From Spirosoma sp. (GTDB taxonomy: Bacteria > Bacteroidota > Bacteroidia > Cytophagales > Spirosomataceae): a stretch of 36,665 bases of DNA. This document shows positions 34,296-36,665 of this stretch, piece after piece (position 1 is the stretch's first letter; every line of letters starts with the position of its first letter). Both the position numbers and the translations under genes were made by a program. The notes beneath the pieces were generated by a model. It was not told where the DNA came from. It was given only the letters and a program-made list of their open reading frames with translations, and searched no databases. The stretch is from NCBI GenBank assembly GCA_014377625.1, contig JACMPG010000131.1, forward strand, positions 1 through 36,665. The letters are read 5' to 3'.

Positions 34296-34667
34296 TTATT
34301 CCCACTTCAGTACGCCTTTGCGAATGATGTAGTAGAAGCCAGCTAACAACAGGCCCATGAATAAAATCATTTCAATGAATCCGGCCATGCCGAGACCCTT
34401 GAAGTTAACTGCCCAAGGATAGAGAAAGATCACCTCCACGTCGAAGATCACGAACAGAATAGCAATCAGAAAGTACTTGATGGAAATGGGTGTCCGGGCG
34501 TCGCCCTGCACAGGAATACCGCACTCAAACGGATCATCTTTCTTTTGACTATTGCGTTTGGGTCCGATGTTGTGCGTCACGATCATGGTCGTAACAATAA
34601 ATCCCAAAGCCAGTCCCAACTGAATCAATACAGGCAGGTAATCGGCAGGAACGTAGGTCGTATTCAT
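34296..34667 (-). CDS. nuoA: NADH-quinone oxidoreductase subunit A
   Basis: This 123-residue membrane subunit (ND3 homologue) has three transmembrane helices (near 10-30, 66-86, 95-116). The loop DDPFECGIPVQGDARTPIS holds the conserved Cys that reports the active/deactive state in mitochondria. ISIKYFLIAILFVIFDVEVI is the family signature. The frame is open to 34784, but I start at the ATG at 34667 (MNTTYVPADY), which gives the usual length. A perfect -7 box at 34691-34698 lies inside the longer version. It is the first gene of the nuo operon. Confidence 0.95.
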   Translation of the reverse strand: MNTTYVPADYLPVLIQLGLALGFIVTTMIVTHNIGPKRNSQKKDDPFECGIPVQGDARTPISIKYFLIAILFVIFDVEVIFLYPWAVNFKGLGMAGFIEMILFMGLLLAGFYYIIRKGVLKWE

Positions 34668-34690
34668 AAGATTAACGAAGAATAAGTATG

Positions 34691-34698
34691 CAAAGGTA
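34691..34698 (-). promoter_or_regulatory. Probable -7 promoter box of the nuo operon
   Basis: On the minus strand this reads TACCTTTG, an exact TAnnTTTG match, 23 bases upstream of the nuoA start. It implies a short leader. A further near-match (TATCTTTA, about 34753-34760) lies upstream beside a small TTTGTA/TACAAA inverted repeat. No clear -33 TTTG at the usual spacing is seen. Confidence 0.5.
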
Positions 34699-34802
34699 AC
34701 GACAAAAACCATCGGGACGATGGTGTGGGTATTATGCTCTGCGGCCCGGGCAGTGTATTTGTAAAGATACAAAACAGCCCTCATTTGAGCAATGGCAACA
34801 AA

Positions 34803-34828
34803 AACGCCCCATCGTCAGACAGGGCGTT
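34803..34828 (-). terminator. Terminator of the sialate-esterase-like gene
   Basis: AACGCCC and GGGCGTT form a 7-bp stem over a 12-base loop. On the minus strand the stem is followed by further T residues (GGGGCGTTTTTG). It lies 34 bases downstream of the stop at 34862 and before the nuoA promoter. Confidence 0.75.
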
Positions 34829-34861
34829 CAACACTATTGGACAGACGAGAGTAGAATAGAC

Positions 34862-36665
34862 TTAATTGATGATGACCCTCCGGGAGACATCGAATCCGGC
34901 AGAGCGAACCCGTACGATGTACATACCGGGTGCTAACCCTGTCAATTCAACGGCTTTACGCTCGTCGAGTAGTGGCACCTGCGTGGCGAAAACCTGATTG
35001 CCCGTTAGCGTAAATACCCGGATATCGGCATTCTTCAGGTCTTCGAACGTTTCGATCGTTACCTGCCCGTTTGTTGACGGGTTTGGGTAAACACTCAGGC
35101 CACCATCGGTCAGGCTGAATTTGAATGATTTTGGTGAACTGAATTCTGAGAAGCAGGTCAGGTTATTACCGCCACCGAGCGCAAATGTAGCCTGTGTACG
35201 CGCCGAGTAGGCTGCCGATACAATTACTTTAATGGTTGGCGTACTCTGCGGCAAGACCTCGCCCGCGCGTCGCCAGTCGAAGCGTTCTACCTGCGCTCCC
35301 GTTGAAGCGGGCAGTACGGCCTGAAGCGTGTACGTACCGACCTGCTCAATCGAAGGTGTTGGCACTTTGGAGCGAACCGTCAGGCTAATGGGTGCCGACG
35401 GTGCTGACTGGCAACCATACACATTAACGGCCCGCACGGTATAAGTACCCGCTTTTTGCAACACAACATTTTTATTGATAATATTAGTACTCCAGATGGC
35501 GGTACTATTAGGATCTACGTTGGCGACGAGTGTCAGCGATGAATCAGCACAAATCTGGAGTTGATTGCCGGCCGGTTTCCCCTCCTGACCCGGCAGCGAG
35601 AATGTTGGTACACCCGGTTGAATGGCACCGGAGATGTTCACTGCCGGCGAGATATATGTGTTTCCATAACGATCTTTCAATATAGCCCGGTAGATGCCTG
35701 AACGTGTAACAGATATGGATTGTGAGGTTTGCCCCGTATTCCAGGTGTACGAACTATACAAATTGGGCAGAGTAATTGTGAGGGCGTTGTTTGACCCGGC
35801 GCAGGCTATCGCGGCCGTAGGCTGTGGCAACGGTGGGAGCGGGCGTGAGCTACTGAAGAACACTGAGTTCAGGCTCTCAAACCAGGCTTGCCCCAGCTGA
35901 CGCAGGCCGTCTCCCCCAAAGTGTACTTCTCCCTCATAGCGCGGCACCTGAATATTATCCGTAAACGGCCCGGCAAATACATTGTTATTGAACGTATTGA
36001 TTACGTCGTTCTGCGCCTGAATAATAGCTTCGCTAACCTTACCGGCGTTGTAAGACGACCGGGCCAGAACCCAAGCAGGATAACGTTCAGTGTCAGAACG
36101 GGTTTTGTTCACAATGAACTGCATACCGTCCCGGTACGTCTCCCTCGAAGAATTCAGGGGTACGTTGTCGTTTTCGCCCTGCTGCCATAGTACAGCCCGT
36201 AAACCCTGAAGGGAGCAGTAATAACGCAATGCAATCACCAGATTGGCGTATGGCATACCAACCGGAAAGTTTTCGTTGGGCGTACCCAGCGCGAAGATGT
36301 TCTTGGTAATCTTCCCTTCTGCACTTTCGCGCCAGTTTTGAATACCCGTTCCGGCCCAGGCTGTATTAATAAACAGAACGGGTACCTGATACTGTTTGGC
36401 GATTAAATCGCCCAGAACACCCCAACACCAGGCGCTTTGTCCGCGCGGCCCAATCAAAGCGCTGGCATTCAGTTGCTGAAAAGTTGGCGCTGGTGGGTCA
36501 TTGAGGGAGTTGGCCGTTGTGTTGTTGTAGGTTACGCAGTTCACACGGTCGTCAGTAGCAGCGGGGGCACCAAAATCCTGAAAGCCCTGCGCATTGGACT
36601 GGCCGGTAATAATGAAGACCTCTCCAATACCCACTTTACGTACTTCGTCGGTACCGATGATGCTA
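34862..36665 (-). CDS. T9SS-exported sialate O-acetylesterase-like protein, 5' partial
   Basis: The frame is open to the right edge of the window, so the start and signal peptide are missing; about 600 residues are visible. The N-terminal part is an SGNH-type esterase of the sialate O-acetylesterase (SASA) family: VFIITGQSNAQG with the nucleophile Ser, AWAGTGIQNWRES, VLWQQGENDN, and EVHFGGDGLRQLGQ with the likely catalytic His. Two or more Ig-like/PKD-like segments rich in Tyr, Thr and Asn follow, such as SYTWNTGQTSQSISVTRSG. The last 75 residues (LSVYPNPSTNGQVTIETFED to the end VSRRVIIN) are a type A sorting domain of the type IX secretion system. It is probably released or attached at the cell surface to deacetylate glycans. 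Confidence 0.88.
   Translation of the reverse strand, partial: SIIGTDEVRKVGIGEVFIITGQSNAQGFQDFGAPAATDDRVNCVTYNNTTANSLNDPPAPTFQQLNASALIGPRGQSAWCWGVLGDLIAKQYQVPVLFINTAWAGTGIQNWRESAEGKITKNIFALGTPNENFPVGMPYANLVIALRYYCSLQGLRAVLWQQGENDNVPLNSSRETYRDGMQFIVNKTRSDTERYPAWVLARSSYNAGKVSEAIIQAQNDVINTFNNNVFAGPFTDNIQVPRYEGEVHFGGDGLRQLGQAWFESLNSVFFSSSRPLPPLPQPTAAIACAGSNNALTITLPNLYSSYTWNTGQTSQSISVTRSGIYRAILKDRYGNTYISPAVNISGAIQPGVPTFSLPGQEGKPAGNQLQICADSSLTLVANVDPNSTAIWSTNIINKNVVLQKAGTYTVRAVNVYGCQSAPSAPISLTVRSKVPTPSIEQVGTYTLQAVLPASTGAQVERFDWRRAGEVLPQSTPTIKVIVSAAYSARTQATFALGGGNNLTCFSEFSSPKSFKFSLTDGGLSVYPNPSTNGQVTIETFEDLKNADIRVFTLTGNQVFATQVPLLDERKAVELTGLAPGMYIVRVRSAGFDVSRRVIIN

Noticed and set aside
34668-34784. 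A 39-residue N-terminal extension of nuoA
   Set aside because: NuoA is normally about 120 residues, and a -7 box lies inside the extension.

Overview
The window looks like chromosome from a Bacteroidota bacterium of the order Cytophagales, most likely a Spirosomaceae member (Spirosoma/Fibrella/Rudanella type). The pointers are: a type A sorting domain of the type IX secretion system, a PorT-like outer-membrane barrel, a short NuoG without the large molybdopterin domain, a short ATP synthase epsilon subunit, a DUF1501/DUF1800 pair, Bacteroidota-type -7 promoter boxes (TAnnTTTG) and no obvious Shine-Dalgarno sequences. The genus is inference; no rRNA or tRNA gene is visible.

Layout. 1-142: 3' end of an NADP-isocitrate dehydrogenase gene, closed by a long palindrome. 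235-2940 (-): DUF1800-DUF1501 pair. 3092-4501 (+): ModF-like double ATPase. 4607-7272 (-): atpD and atpC of the F-type ATP synthase, separated by an orphan secreted-protein gene and two hairpins. 7490-9067 (+): malQ. 9068-9676: gene-poor. 9677-16006 (+): a possible operon of a PQQ-propeller lipoprotein, a 1016-residue membrane/TPR protein, a small unknown, a DinB protein and a MacB/LolD-type ATPase. 16003-19806 (-): a glucose-fructose-oxidoreductase-like protein, then a receptor-type Ser/Thr kinase with an outer-membrane barrel gene. 20038-25337: acyl-CoA dehydrogenase (-) and thiolase (-) flanking a LysM protein gene (+). 25584-34667 (-): complex I genes in the order nuoA-B-C-D-[hicA'-hicB]-E-F-[DUF29]-G-H-I-J. 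34862-36665 (-): a T9SS-exported sialate-esterase-like protein that runs off the window.

Three observations stand out. First, the nuo operon carries passengers: a hicAB toxin-antitoxin pair sits seamlessly between nuoD and nuoE. Its hicA toxin gene is broken by a one-base frameshift, while hicB is intact and overlaps nuoE as TGATG. A DUF29 gene sits between nuoF and nuoG. Second, the acyl-CoA dehydrogenase and thiolase genes share a 17-bp palindromic operator (core GTATGCAAGCATAC; three copies) placed on or near their promoters. This suggests a beta-oxidation regulon with a regulator outside the window. Third, many intergenic spaces hold long inverted repeats, some of whose arms are built from tandem variants of a short unit. 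They occur even inside operons and are not simple terminators.
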